64,000 nt of DNA from Trichopus zeylanicus subsp. travancoricus (Eukaryota; Streptophyta; Magnoliopsida; Dioscoreales; Dioscoreaceae), in assembly GCA_005019695.1 (NCBI GenBank), contig RXID01022210.1, positions 62,001 to 126,000 of the forward strand. The letters run 5' to 3'. Shown piece by piece: positions 35,391 through 47,852 of the stretch. How positions within the stretch are numbered: position 1 is the first letter of the stretch; each line of letters opens with the position of its first letter. Both the position numbers and the translations under genes were made by a program. Under the pieces are notes generated by a model. The model worked only from the letters and a program-made list of their open reading frames with translations, was not told the origin of the DNA and searched no databases.

Positions 35391-35819
35391 TGTGTCTCGA
35401 ATCTGGATTTTCCGGAGAGTCTTAATTATATTAGAAAGTAATTTAGTGAGCCTAATCCTTATCTGGATTTATCTTCTACTAGAAGACTTAAATTAGTAGA
35501 AGTCTTATTTGAATCAGTCTTCTATTTTGACTCAAATACAGTTAGGCCACATCTATAAATACTCTATTGATGTAAGAGTTTCTATATATAGAGAGAGAGA
35601 GAGACATAGATCTTGTGATAGTTAGGCTATTTAGTTTTTTGTGAGAGTTGGTGATATTGGAGTTTCGTCTCCATGGTTGTAATCTTCTTTTCTTCTTCTC
35701 ATCAATACAATATCCTTTGGATCGTCTTCGCCACATAAATCTCTTGTGTGCTATCTTTTCTTTTTTCTATTTTTCTTTTATATCGTGAATTGTGGTGGAC
35801 ATCAATACTTTGCGCGACA
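35391..35819 (+). mobile_element. LTR-like insert replacing the Copia reverse transcriptase
   Basis: The block starts TGTGTCTCGAATCTGG and ends GCGCGACA. It contains a TATAAATA box (about 35551), a GA repeat (35587-35605) and a CATCAATACAATATCC stretch near its end, all typical of a Ty1-type LTR with promoter and poly(A) region. It lies between integrase-end and RNase H sequence of the surrounding Copia element, in place of the expected reverse transcriptase. No target duplication was found, so it could instead be a recombination product. Confidence 0.45.
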
Positions 35820-37779
35820 ATGATTTATATTATAATTGTTCTGTGTTTTAGAATATTATAGTAATGTCAATTAGATTTTGGATAAAACTACTTCTAAATC
35901 TACTAGTTGTTGGTTTTTCACTATTGGTGGAGTTATTATTGTATAGTCTTCTAAAAAGCAATCTTGTATTGCATTATCTTTTATTAAATCTGAATTTATA
36001 TCTATGTCAATTACATGTAAGGATATTTTGTGTTTAAGATTTATGAAGCACGTTTCTTTTATTGAAAGACATAAGGAATCTATCACATTATTTTGTGACA
36101 ATCAAGCTGTTATTAGTAATGAAAAAACTTGCGAATGAACAATAATAGCAACTACGTTGCTATGAGATATAATCACATCAAAGATGTGGTGAAAAAGGAT
36201 AAGGTTAGTCTTGAATACTTATCAACAAATCAAATACTTGCATATCATCTAATAATGTTATTATTAGGAGAGAGGATATTTGAGTTAATGAGTATGAGAC
36301 TATTACCGATTGATAAATAGCTTATTTGGACCTATTATATCATACTGGTACTGATCATTATTGAAAATTATGTGCACGAGGGATTAGCCTATCCAAATAA
36401 AAATCTACTAGAGAAATATACAATTAGAGGTTGACATTTTCAGTGTGTAAAGTTTAAAGAATAGTGGAGCAAAATTTATTTTTAAATAAAATCTCATACC
36501 CATTGCATTATATTCCATAACAGGATGGATGAACTTAAATATGCTTAATAAATTCATAATTTATGTGGGATAATAAAGCAATTATGGATATTCCTTGATG
36601 AATCTATCTAAGTAAATAGGAGGAGGGGTTGCTCTACAAATTTTTATCGGTAAGATCTCAAATGTACTTGCTAAAAGGGATAAGCACATGGTCGGGTACA
36701 CAAATTGCGCTAGCATTTGTAAAGTAAAATTTGTTGTAGATCGACGTGATTTATTATGAATCATGCTTTCTACAATAGTCTAGGTTTATGAAAGGATAAA
36801 AAATTATTATTATATTATTATTAGTAGATAATAAGTAGAAAAATGTTATAATATTCAAAATATTGTCTAATAATAATATTATTTTTTGTTTATTATTATT
36901 AAATAATCTATGTGTCATAATATATTGTATAGAAGGAAAAAATTTCTTTAATTTGAATGATAATAAATCTAATTTACGTTGTTTAGGCTAAATCCATTTT
37001 GAATTGGATTTTATCCCCATCGAGTTTAGTTATTTATTTAATTACTTAATTTCTTGAGAGAAAAAAATGACGTTCACGAAGAAATGTGTCTCTTTATTTT
37101 GAATTGTTTATAGTTCTAAATAGACATTTCATATATTATAAAAAGGGGTTCAAAATCTCATTATTCATTCGCTAAAACTGCTTTCTGATTTTTTAAAAAA
37201 TATTCTTGCTCTGAAAAATTAATCCTAGAGGGGTTTTTTTTGTTTCGAAATAGGTTTTAAATTACAACCATATAGGCTTTTTCTGTCAAGCATTATATTT
37301 TCATGGTAGTTTCTCGAGCCAATCTATAATAGTTGTAGGAAAATATTGCTCTAGATAGATTCTTTTTAACTCGTCTTACTTAACAAATTTCTCTTTCATA
37401 TTACTTTTTTTACTTTTATTTATTTTTAATTATTTTTTATAATAAGTTGGACAATAGTGACCACATTAGGGGGATATATGTGTCTTTTAAATTTAGCTTG
37501 CAAGGTTTTGTCCTTTTTTCTATTTATTACTCCATGTATTTTTAATATATTAATATATTTCAATTTATGTATGTTTGTAACTTTGATCATTTATTTCTAA
37601 GTTAATGGTTCATAATCATGTATTCTAATTCATTTATTTTTATAAATATATATAGTTCATATTGTACATATATGTGTTACCTTCATAGTTTTCTTCTAAG
37701 CAAATGACCCTGTTTTTGTGTAGTTTACTCCATTTATATTTCCCAAATATGCATAACTATCAACTTATCCCTCTAACAA

Positions 37780-40150
37780 AAAAATAAATAATAAAATAGT
37801 TAAATAAATAAATATTAATCATTAAGTCTGAAAGTATTAAAGTTTATAAGATGAATAATATACAATTGCAAATAAAGAACGCAAATGATATATTTACTTC
37901 TAATAAAAATAAAATAATAGTTAAATAAATGAAAATTAATTATTAAGTCAAAGAGTATTTAAGCTAAATTTGAATAATATGCAATTGTAAATGAATAATA
38001 CTAACGATATCTTTGCTTCTAATTAAAAAAGTTAATAAATAAATATCAATTATTAAGCCAAAAGTATTTAAAATTAAGCTAAATAATATACAAATGTAAA
38101 TGAATAGCACAAAAGGTATCTATACATTTGACAAAAATTTAAAAAGTTAAATAAATGGATATTGATCATTAAGCTAGAAAGTATTAAATTTAAGCTAAAT
38201 GATATGCAAAATGAAAAATACAAAAAATATTTTTATCCCTAACAAAAACAAAAAAAAAGTTAAATAAATAAAAATTAATCATTAAGTTCGAAAGTATTAA
38301 AGCTTATAGCTGAATGATATGTAATTGTAAATGAAGAACAAAAAAAATATCTTTACCTCCAACAAAAAAAATAATTAAATGTAAATATTAACCATTTAAC
38401 TCAAGAGTATTCAATTTTAAGCTAAACAATATGCAACTATAGATTAAAAAAATAAATGGTATCTTTACCTCTAATAAAAAATAACAATTAAATGAATGAA
38501 TATTAATAATTAAGAATGAAAGTATTAAAGTTTAAGTTTAATAATATGCAACTGTAAATAAAAAACACAAAGATATATTTAGTTCTAACAAAAAAATATT
38601 TAAACAAATAAATATTAATAATTAATTATAAAAGTATCTAAATTTAAATAGAATAATATGTAAATATAAATTAATAATACCCAAGATATTTTTAACTCTA
38701 AAAAAATAAAATCAACACAAAGAAGAAAATAATTAAATGAATGAATATTAATTATTAGGTCCAAAAAATATTCAAACTTAAGTTGAATAATACACATCTT
38801 TAAATAATGAACATAAAAGGTATCTTTACCTATAACAAAAATAAAAAAAAGTTAAATGAATTAATCATTAAGCCCCAAAGTATTCAAGTTTAAGTTGAAG
38901 AATATGTAAATATAGGTAAAAAATATCAAAGGTATCTTTTAACTCTAGCAAAAATAAAAAATACCAAAAATGGATGAAAATTGTAGTGAACTTATATTAA
39001 TATAAAATAAGCGATAAAAACTACCGTTAACATCATTATTTTTGGAAAATTAATTAAAGTTTTGTCTCAAAGTTTAATGTAAATTAATTATAATTTTAGT
39101 CTCAGTTTTGGTTTTCTTCTTTATTTTTGTTAAAGCTAAAGATACTCTTGGTATTCTTCATTTATAGTTGCAAATTATTCAGCTTAAATTTTAATAATCT
39201 CAAGCTAAATGATAATCATTTAATTAATTTTTATTTATTTTTTTTAAATATAAAGATATTCTTTATGTTCTTCATTTACTGTTGTATATTGTTTAGCTTA
39301 AATTTGAATATTTTCAACCTTAATGATTAATATTCATTTATTTAATCATTTTTTTCTTTATTTTTGTTAGAGCTAAAGATAGTTTTTGTGTTTTTTATTT
39401 ACATTTGCATATTATTCAACTTAAACTTTAATAATTTTAGACTTAATAATTAATATTTATTTTTTACTTTTTATTTTTGTTAGAAGTAAAAATATGCTTT
39501 GTTTTTTTAAATTATAATTATATATTATGTAGCTTAACTTTAAACATTTTCGGACTTATAGATCAATATTCATTCATTTAACTATTTCCTTGTTTGTTTT
39601 TGTTCGATATATAAAAAAACTCTTTTTGCTCTTTTTTATTTATAGTTGCATATAATTTTAAACTTGAATATTTTTGGACTTAGTGATTAATATTCATTAA
39701 TTTAGGTATTTTTTATTTTTGTTAAAGCGAAATATATTATTCATGTTTTCATTTACAATTGCATATTATTCAACTTAATTTTAATACTTTTAGGATTAAT
39801 GATTAATATTCATTTATTTAATTATTTTTTTTTTTTTTTTGTTGGAGGTAAAGTTTTTTTTATTCTTCATTTACAGTTGTATATTATTTAATTTAAATTT
39901 GAATGGTTATATTTATTTATTTATTCTTTGTTTTTGTTAGAGATAAAGATATCACTAATATCATTCATTTACAATTACATATTATTCAACTTTAATTTGG
40001 ATACTTTCGACTTAATAGTTAATATTAATTCATTTAATTTTTTTTAGAGATAAAGATACCACTAATATTATTTATTTCTAGTTGTATATTATTCAACTTA
40101 GTCTTAAATACTTTCATATTATAGACTAATATTCATTCATTTATCTTTAT
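37780..40150. repeat. foldback element: tandem repeats in inverted arms
   Basis: Left arm, about 37780-38960: ten head-to-tail units, each containing TTAAATRAATRAATATTAAT and CTTTAC-CTCTAACAAAAA, spaced 111-134 bp apart (for example at 37800, 37921, 38032, 38147, 38260, 38374, 38488, 38599, 38733 and 38852). Right arm, about 39110-40150: about nine units that are the reverse complement (TTTTTGTTAGAGSTAAAGATA and ATTAATATTCATTYATTTAA). Together they form a hairpin with arms over 1 kb and a spacer of about 150 bp. No ORF or transposase. Units are similar but not identical, suggesting age. Confidence 0.85.
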
Positions 40151-40362
40151 TTAAATTTTCATATTATTTTATTTCATGACATAATATTTCATTAAGGTAT
40201 TTCATCAAACTTACACCATGTAGTCTCAACATCTTCAACCTTATATTATATATCAATCATAATGTTCTAAAATGACGTATTTCTCTCAGACATTGTGTCA
40301 AATAACTCCCTGTATGCATCACCAAATTACATGCATTTGACAAAAATAATGATCATGGTGTT

Positions 40363-40480
40363 CTAGAGGACAACATTAGCGGGAAATGTTTCATCAAACA
40401 CCTGGCGAGCAAGGTCAGTGAGGCTGTAGGAGCAGTACATTTTGAGAAGCATAGTGACATGGAGATGAAGTCGGAGAGAT
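40363..40480 (-). pseudogene. pentatricopeptide-repeat (PPR) fragment
   Basis: The minus-strand frame reads HVTMLLKMYCSYSLTDLARQ then VFDETFPANVVL, matching the PPR helix pattern (LLxMYxxxG-xxDARxVFDEMPxxNVV). Only about one repeat remains, with no start and no organelle-targeting sequence, so it is a fragment of a PLS-type PPR gene. Confidence 0.6.
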
Positions 40481-40799
40481 GTGTCTTGATGGCAATGATG
40501 TGGTAGTGAGGGCCAACAGGGAGGAGGCAAAGGACAAAAATAGATTTGTATTATGATTCGTAGCGGAATATTCACAAATTATTTTTTTTATCAAACAACA
40601 CAAGGAGCAAGTATTAATACAAGATAAAATAAAAAAGTAAGAAAAAACATAATGATATACATGATTAACTTAAAATCGAGTTATTTTTACAGGGGAAGCG
40701 AGATATCCACGATCAATAGACTTTACAAGAATTTATAAGAGTATTATGAGAAACTACCATGAGATACCACCGAGATATATCAAAAAAATTTATACATGA

Positions 40800-40890
40800 G
40801 AATCGACATGCTCTCTCTTTCTTCCATGTTAACACATTCTCTAGCATAATGCCCGGATTGCTTGCATTTCTCGCACAATTTAAGACGCCT
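40800..40890 (-). pseudogene. CCHC zinc-knuckle fragment (CNBP-like)
   Basis: After a TTTTAG acceptor at about 40891, the minus-strand frame reads RLKLCEKCKQSGHYARECVN, a perfect CX2CX4HX4C knuckle as in cellular nucleic-acid-binding proteins, then runs into a stop about 17 codons later. Only one knuckle is present; a working gene would normally carry several. Probably an exon remnant. Confidence 0.5.
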
Positions 40891-42226
40891 AAAAGCAAGT
40901 AGACAAACATTTGGAAAAAGGTATCTTCTCATAATATGCAAATATTATTAGATACAATAACCAATTAGGATGAGGTTTGAGAATGAATTGTCCCAAGGAA
41001 AATTATAATTTCTATTTCTCTCTATTCTCTTTATTTTTTTCTATTTCTCTCTAATTCAACCTCAGCATCACACCTAAGCCCCATATATTATTAGAATATT
41101 TATAAATTTTTATTGAATTTAAGTTTTACTCTAAATATAACTCCAAATATTACATAATAGGTATTCAAAATTAGATATAGATCTAAATCTAACTTTAGAT
41201 TTTTATTTTAACTCAAATTTTAATTCGAATTCAAAACATTCAAACTTAACATAGTAGAGGGTGAGAGGGAGGGCAGTAGCAAATCCATGCTATTATTCTA
41301 AGGTGTAAAAAGCAAGATTTTAAATTTTGATTTCGAAATCAATTTGGATATCCATTGAAATCGATATATTTTGGACATCTCATTTTAATTGTTTCGATCG
41401 TTTTAGCGATTTTAAGTATTCCACAACTTTAGAAATACTAAACTTTTGAAATAAATTTTGAAGTCATTTTATATCGGCCAAAACCGGTATGTTTTTAAAA
41501 CCTTAGTCAAAAGATTGAGCTGTAGGAGAATGTGGAAAATATCCTGCGTTGACAAAAGATAAAAATGTTTCTTCATTGTAGTAATTTGATACAAAAATCG
41601 AGCTAGTAATGGATACACCTCTGTGAATCTATTAAGACTGAAATCAAATTTGAGAAGTTTGTTGAACTAATAGGGAAGTTACAAAGATTCAAAAGTTTTA
41701 AGAAATCAACCGAAATAATTAAATTTTGATTACCATATAACATGTAATCAATTTAATTAATTTTGTTAAATTTATACTATTTTTTTATTATAGTAATTAA
41801 ATTTGAGTGATCATATTTTATGAACTCCAAATATTGGAGCAAACTCGAGCAGTCCAAAATTTTTTTAAGGAGTAACTTTATTAAGTTGATTTCATGAATA
41901 CTACGTTTTTTATTTATAGCAAAAAAGAATTTATCTAAAAATAAAGTAGAAATTTTGTTTGACAAATCAACAAATTTAAAATTTAAAATAAATCAGGATA
42001 TCTGGATAGGCTGGAATTCTAAAGATTGAGTGCCAAAACTAGGATTGCGTGCTAACGCATTGAAAACATGACTCAGTCTAGTCCATTTGCACCCTGCCAC
42101 CACCATCGAACGTCTCCAATCGAAGCTTGAAATGACTAAAACGCCCCTCTACCACTCCGAATTACCCAAGGGTCCTGCCAGGGGCAAATCCGACTTTATG
42201 CTTCCACGGCGGAACAACCGAGAGCC
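40891..42226. other. intergenic, upstream of the AKT1 gene
   Basis: AT-rich to about 42050, then rising GC content toward the AKT1 promoter. No gene or defined repeat seen. Confidence 0.5.
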
Positions 42227-42234
42227 TATAAATA
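42227..42234 (+). promoter_or_regulatory. TATA box of the AKT1 gene
   Basis: TATAAATA lies about 210 bp upstream of the ATG at 42440, predicting a 5' UTR of about 180 bases. No ATG occurs between the predicted transcript start and 42440, which supports that start codon. Confidence 0.65.
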
Positions 42235-42439
42235 CCTCGACCGGCACCCAGACTTCCTCGTCGCGATCTGCTTCTCTTTCCATAGCAAGAAAGGAGAGAT
42301 ATTTTGTCTCCAATTGCTTCGTCCACGGCGAGATTAGGGTTTGTTTCGAATTTTGATATCCGGTTCTGGGAATTTGAGTGCTTGGGTCTCTGCGTTGTGG
42401 AAGAGGAGGAGAAGGGGGAAGACGAGAGTGTCTGTGGAA

Positions 42440-45400
42440 ATGGCGGAGTGGAGGAAGAGGAGGGGAATCACGGCGATGTGCGGGCACGAAGTGGAGGCGG
42501 AGCTGTCTCGAGATGGGAGCCATTACAGCCTGTCCAGTGGGATCCTGCCGTCGCTAGGTGCCCGAAGCAATCGCAGGGTCCAGCTCCGCCGCTTCATCGT
42601 TTCCCCTTATGATCGCCGGTACAGGTGAGGCAATCCCTTCATTCCCCTTCTTCTTCTTCTTCGGAAATTTTTTTTTTGTTATATCTGGCTATATTGTTAG
42701 TGATGGAAGTGTAGATTTGTTCTTTTAGATTTTAATTGATGAGAATTTGTATTTTTTTTTTTCTTTTCCCTTGTTTATCAATCGCTTGTGATTGGTTTTT
42801 TATTTAGTTTCTGATTTTTGCTTTCATGTAGTTAGTTTCTTGACTTTTAGAATCATTTTGTACTTTTTTCCTCGATGGCTTAATGAGATGAAAGCTTGAA
42901 TTTGGTCAAACTATCCTCCTTTCTCTCAGATAAAAGAAAACTTGAATTTGGGCATTGCATCTAGCATGAAGTTGAATTTTGAAACTGCAAGGATGCTTTT
43001 GTAGTTTCTTGAAGTTGATTTGATAGCGGATATATTTGTTTCTTCTTGCTCATTCTTTTACTTGTTGATACTTGTATTGCAGAGCATGGGAGACTTTTCT
43101 GATTATTCTGGTTGCCTATTCTGCTTGGGTATCTCCATTCGAATTCGGATTTATTGAAAGTCCTAAGGGAGGCTTAGCTATTACAGATAACGTTGTGAAT
43201 GGGTTCTTTGCCATTGATATCATATTGATGTTCTTTGTGGCCTACCTTGATAGAGCGACCTATCTACTCATAGATAACCCAAAGCAGATTGCTTTGAGGT
43301 ATACAAAGTGCTGGTTTTTTTTTGATGTAATCTCCACGATCCCTTCGGAGGCTGCTCGGAGAATACTACCTCCAACACTCAGGTCCTATGGATTCTTTAA
43401 CATGCTTCGACTGTGGCGTCTCAGAAGAGTCAGCTCACTTTTTGCTCGGTATGTCTGTCTTCCCTACTGTCAGAAAAAGAAAATATTTATTTTCATCTAA
43501 AATGATTGATTCTGTCTTTTCTTTATTTTCTCTCAAGTAATTGAGTAAATTGCTGAAAGAGAGGGAATGTTTCAGCATGTTGAATTTGCACGATTGCGCA
43601 TTACTTCCACATATTCTTGTTCTCAATGGCTTTAGGCTTATATATTTGTTTATTTTAATATTATCAATCCCCAAACATAAGCTTGCAGTATGGAATCTAT
43701 TGTTTTGTAATTACACTTAAATTTTTCATTAAGCGACAATAACTGAACTATCAGTTTAAGCCAAAGGAATCTGAATATTTCTTTCGTCCTGGCCCTTGAT
43801 TTGACAGATTGGAGAAAGACAGGAATTTTAACTACTTTTGGGTCCGATGCGCAAAACTTATTTGTGTAAGTAACCCATTGAGATAATTAGTTTGGTCCTC
43901 ATATTGCTAATAACATATCTTTCTTTAACCCAAAAAATTCATGACTTACATTTGATCCTGTAGGTGACCTTGTTTGCTGTCCACTGTGCTGGATGCTTCT
44001 ATTATCTTCTTGCAGCAAGGTATCATGACCCTAGTATGACATGGATTGGGGCTTCTATGCCTGACTTTCTAGCGAGGAGTTTGTGGATCCGCTATGTGAC
44101 ATCAATGTATTGGTCAATCACCACTCTGACGACAGTTGGTTATGGAGATTTGCATCCTCAAAATACAAGGGAGATGATCTTTGACACGGTTTACATGCTA
44201 TTTAATCTTGGACTGACAGCATATTTGATTGGAAATATGACCAATTTGGTCGTGCATTGGACTAGCAGAACAAGGAACTTTGTGAGTTCCTCCAAGCTAA
44301 ACTAAAGTGACAACTTCTTAGCTAAATTCATTACCGAATGCATGACTAGTATGATTTATTTATTTTTTTTGTGGTTTCTCTTTCCTTGCAGAGAGATACA
44401 ATTCAAGCTGCCTCAAGTTTTGCTCAAAGAAATCAACTTCCAGTTCGGCTGCAAGATCAGATGCTTGCACACTTGTGTCTTAAGTTCAGGACAGACTCCG
44501 AGGGTCTCCAACAACAAGAGATCCTTGATGCTCTTCCTAAAGCCATCAGATCCAGCATTTCCCATTACCTGTTCTATTCTCTTGTTGTCAAGGTCTATTT
44601 GTTCAGAGGTGTTTCCAATGACTTGCTCTTCCAACTTGTAAGGCATTCAAATTTCTACACATATTTGGCTCACATTCTTTTCCACTTTTGGAATGTTCAC
44701 ACCTTGATAAGAATCTTTTGGTTGTCGTCCAAGGTTTCTGAAATGAAAGCTGAGTATTTCCCTCCTCGAGAAGACGTGATTTTGCAGAATGAAGCACCCA
44801 CCGACTTTTATATACTAGTGACTGGCAGCGTGGTACGGACAATTTTACAAAATTTCCAAAACCTCTCAAATGCCAAAGCTTAACTTTGGACTACTTTTTA
44901 ATTTGTGGAACAGAACACCTTCTGTTAACAGCATATTTCAGAGTCTAATAAGTTCTTTAACCTCTGTAGGATTTAATTGATCACAAGAATGGAACTGAGC
45001 AGGCAAGTTTGAGTTCGCAATATTTTGCAGTATAATACAGATTATTTTTTGGAAACCAATACAATGAAATGGAAACTGTCGGGTCACTTGCAGATAGTTG
45101 GGGAGGCAAAGACAGGTGATCTTTTTGGGGAGATTGGAGTACTTTGTTATAGACCCCAGCTATTCACTGTCCGGACCAAAAAATTGTGCCAGCTATTACG
45201 GTTAAATCGTACTGTATTCCTCAATATTGTTCAGTCAAATGTTGGAGATGGCACAATAATCATGAACAATCTTCTTCAGGTACAACAAATCTTGGTCCTA
45301 GTTTATGTATCATGTTCTTCCCTTTCTTAGTCATTTATTTTTGTTTTGCTACCACATTCCCTTAATGTGATGCTATTGTAAAGCATTTAGAAATTTGAAG

Positions 45401-47852
45401 ATCTCAAAACTAGTGCAACATTTTTATTAGTTGCACGAACATGAACAAAGAGAAAAGAAAATGGTCATAATTCCTTATTTTGTACTCATTTGGTGGATTT
45501 TTGTTCTTTTGTCTTGTACAGTATTTGAAAGAGCGGAAGGATCCTGTGATGGAAGGAGTCTTGAGAGAGACAGAGAACATGCTGGCTCGTGGCCGACTGG
45601 ACTTGCCACTAACTCTATGTTTTGCTGTAATTAGAGGGGATGATCCCTTATTGCATCAGCTCCTCAAGCGTGGTTTAGATCCAAATGAATCAGACAACAA
45701 CGGACGCACAGCATTGGTTTGGAACTTCAACCTTTCACCAGTGATCTATATCTCAACTTTCAAATGCTCAATCAAATTTTATCTTATTTCATTGACAGCA
45801 CATAGCATCCTCTAAAGGAAGTGAGAACTGTGCCCTTCTCCTGCTAGATTATGGTGCAGATCCCAACAGCAAAGGTTTGCAAATTTTAAATACCAAAGAT
45901 TATCTGAATTCTTCCCTGATACTTTTGTTATCATAATTGCTGCTCTGCAGCTTGGTTTGAGAAAGTTGGAAGGATTGCAAATCTCTTCTACTTTTAGAAG
46001 CATAGAGGAAGATCAGTTCTTTTATTTCTTAATATTTTGGTCAGTGTCAGGCTGACCAACAAAAAATTCTATTAATAGCCATCAGTCAACACTCTCTCAG
46101 CTGTTTTTGGAAACTATTCAAAACATGTTTAGTTTCATGAAACCCCTAGTCCTTGCCCATGATTATCCATCACATAGTAGACTTGGTCTTTGCATCCATC
46201 GAAGTTTGTCTTACTATGTCCAACTTCAGGTTTTATCTGTTGCCATAATTTTGACTTCTCTGAATCATTTTGGTTCCTTAGATAATGAAAACTATTTTAT
46301 AATATTAGACACAACTGGTCCATGTATTGATATTCTGTTGTTGTACATCGTTCTGTTTTTGCCTAGATTCTTTGTCACATTTGGAGTGATCCATCGGTTG
46401 ACAAATCTTTTATTACTTTGTGTAACCTGTTTGACGAACAAGTGTTGTGCAGCTAGATTCACTTGTTTTTTCAATGAAATTTTTATTAGGATCAAACCAT
46501 TGTGAGATTGCAAAAGTCAAACTCCAGGTTTTAGCAAATATTCTAGTTTCATACGACTCAGGAGGCATCAAAATCTAAATGACCTCAGCCACTTCCGTGT
46601 TAGAAGTGGTTTCTTCAATTTTTACATACGGGCCTCACGCTTCTTATCCATTGCCTCATTTACCCAGTGCGGTCGGACAAAACTTGCATATTCTCTATAT
46701 TTATCACACTGGAAATGTCATACAGGCTTTCCTAGACTTATATACCTTTACTTCTTAAAAATCCCGATGATATCTTTTATGGAATATTTATTTGTGTATC
46801 ATGCCTTCAGTCATGTTCTTTTCAAATGTTTTTTCTGCCGTGGTATGTCATGCTAAACTACCAGATTGTGACATTCGTACCAACTGTTATTTCAAACTAT
46901 TTGATGCACTATCCTAAATCTACCAGTTGATGTGCGATCATGTACAGATTCAGAAGGAAGTGTTCCCTTGTGGGAAGCGATACTCGGGAAGCACAATGAT
47001 GTTGCGAGGTTGCTGATAGACAACGGCGCTGATCTCTCAGCCGGTGACATGGGCCAATTTGCATGCATAGCTGCCGAGCAGAACAGCTTGGAGCTTCTTC
47101 AGGATATTGTTCGATATGGGGGTGCTGTAACAATTCCCAGAAAAGATGGCAGTACTGCTCTTCACCTTGCTGTCTGTGAAGGCAATGTTCAAGTGGTCAA
47201 GTTCTTACTAGAACAAGGAGCTGAAATTGATAAACCAGATATCCATGGATGGACTCCCAGGACTCTAGCTGATCAACAAGGTCACGAGGAGATTAAGTCT
47301 CTTTTCGAAGCCAAGAAAGGATGTAATAAGAACTCATTTGCCAAAGCCAATTCATTGCCAGTCCACCGACTAGTTGGAAGATTTAGCAGTGAGCCTTCTA
47401 TTCCTCATGCGCACCGTGGAAGCATTTCTTCTGGAGATTTGTCCACAGTCCCAGGAAAAATCCATCAGCCACAGAAGGCCAGCGACTTCCACAACTCTCT
47501 GTTTGGGATCATGTCAGCCGCACATGCTGATCATAGTGGAGGGCTGCTGTCAGTCACAGCAACTTCAAGGCATCTTGGTCTTTCCGGTGGTCTTCATCAC
47601 CACCGCCATCACCATCCCCATCCTTGCCGTGTTGTTATTAGTTGCCCAGAGAAGAGTGACACCACAGACAAACTTGTTCAACTGCCTGGATCACTAGAGC
47701 AGCTACTTGAAATTGGAGCTAAGAAATTTGGTTTTATGCCTTCCAAGGTCCTCACTAAAGATAGAGCTGAGATTGATGATATAAGGGTCATAAGAGATGG
47801 TGATCATCTTGTTTTGGTTACTGATGCTTGGATGAAAGAATGTAACACTTAA
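42440..47852 (+). CDS. AKT1: AKT1-type inward-rectifying K+ channel (Shaker family)
   Basis: Eleven exons: 42440-42624, 43083-43448, 43808-43865, 43964-44281, 44392-44637, 44734-44832, 44970-45002, 45094-45279, 45522-45716, 45799-45874 and 46948-47852; phases agree and give 888 residues (family 850-940). Order: cytosolic LPSLGARSNRRVQLRRFIVS; S1-S4, with the voltage sensor FNMLRLWRLRRVSSLFAR; pore TTLTTVGYGD; C-linker RTDSEGLQQQEILDALP; cyclic-nucleotide-binding domain (GDLFGEIGVLCYRPQLFTVR); about five ankyrin repeats (DPNESDNNGRTALHIASSKG onward); a His-rich linker; and a C-terminal KHA domain ending EIDDIRVIRDGDHLVLVTD. AKT1 channels bring K+ into root cells at the plasma membrane and are gated with CIPK/KC1 partners. 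Intron 7 uses a GC donor. No lesion seen. Confidence 0.95.

Larger units (their letters stand above)
32055..37430 (+). mobile_element. decayed Ty1/Copia retrotransposon with nested insertions
   Basis: Two similar LTR blocks bracket it: about 32055-32640 (start mutated to CGTTATAATATT) and about 36844-37430 (TGTTATAATATT). They share matching stretches around ATTGGATTTTATC, GAAATGTGTCTCTT-like text and CTCTAGA...TCTTACTT. Between them lie a Copia gag start (VERSKKFNGLNYKHWNLKM, 32700-32896), a degraded zinc knuckle (LCGKQEYITRKYYFC, about 33445), an integrase end (FWGEALYITCYISNII and KPNINYFKVWSC, 34895-35194) and an RNase H segment (TTSKSTSCWFF, then SCIALSFIKSEFISM and FCDNQAVIS, 35880-36120). 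The reverse transcriptase is missing. Stops are frequent. LTR ends are approximate because no clear primer site is seen. Confidence 0.75.

Noticed and set aside
37780..40150. Possible CRISPR array, because of the regular repeat spacing.
   Set aside because: Units are contiguous degenerate tandem repeats without unique spacers, and the genome is eukaryotic.
46107..46505. A 132-codon ORF inside the AKT1 locus.
   Set aside because: It falls wholly in intron 10 and interrupts the ankyrin reading frame; low-information hydrophobic sequence.
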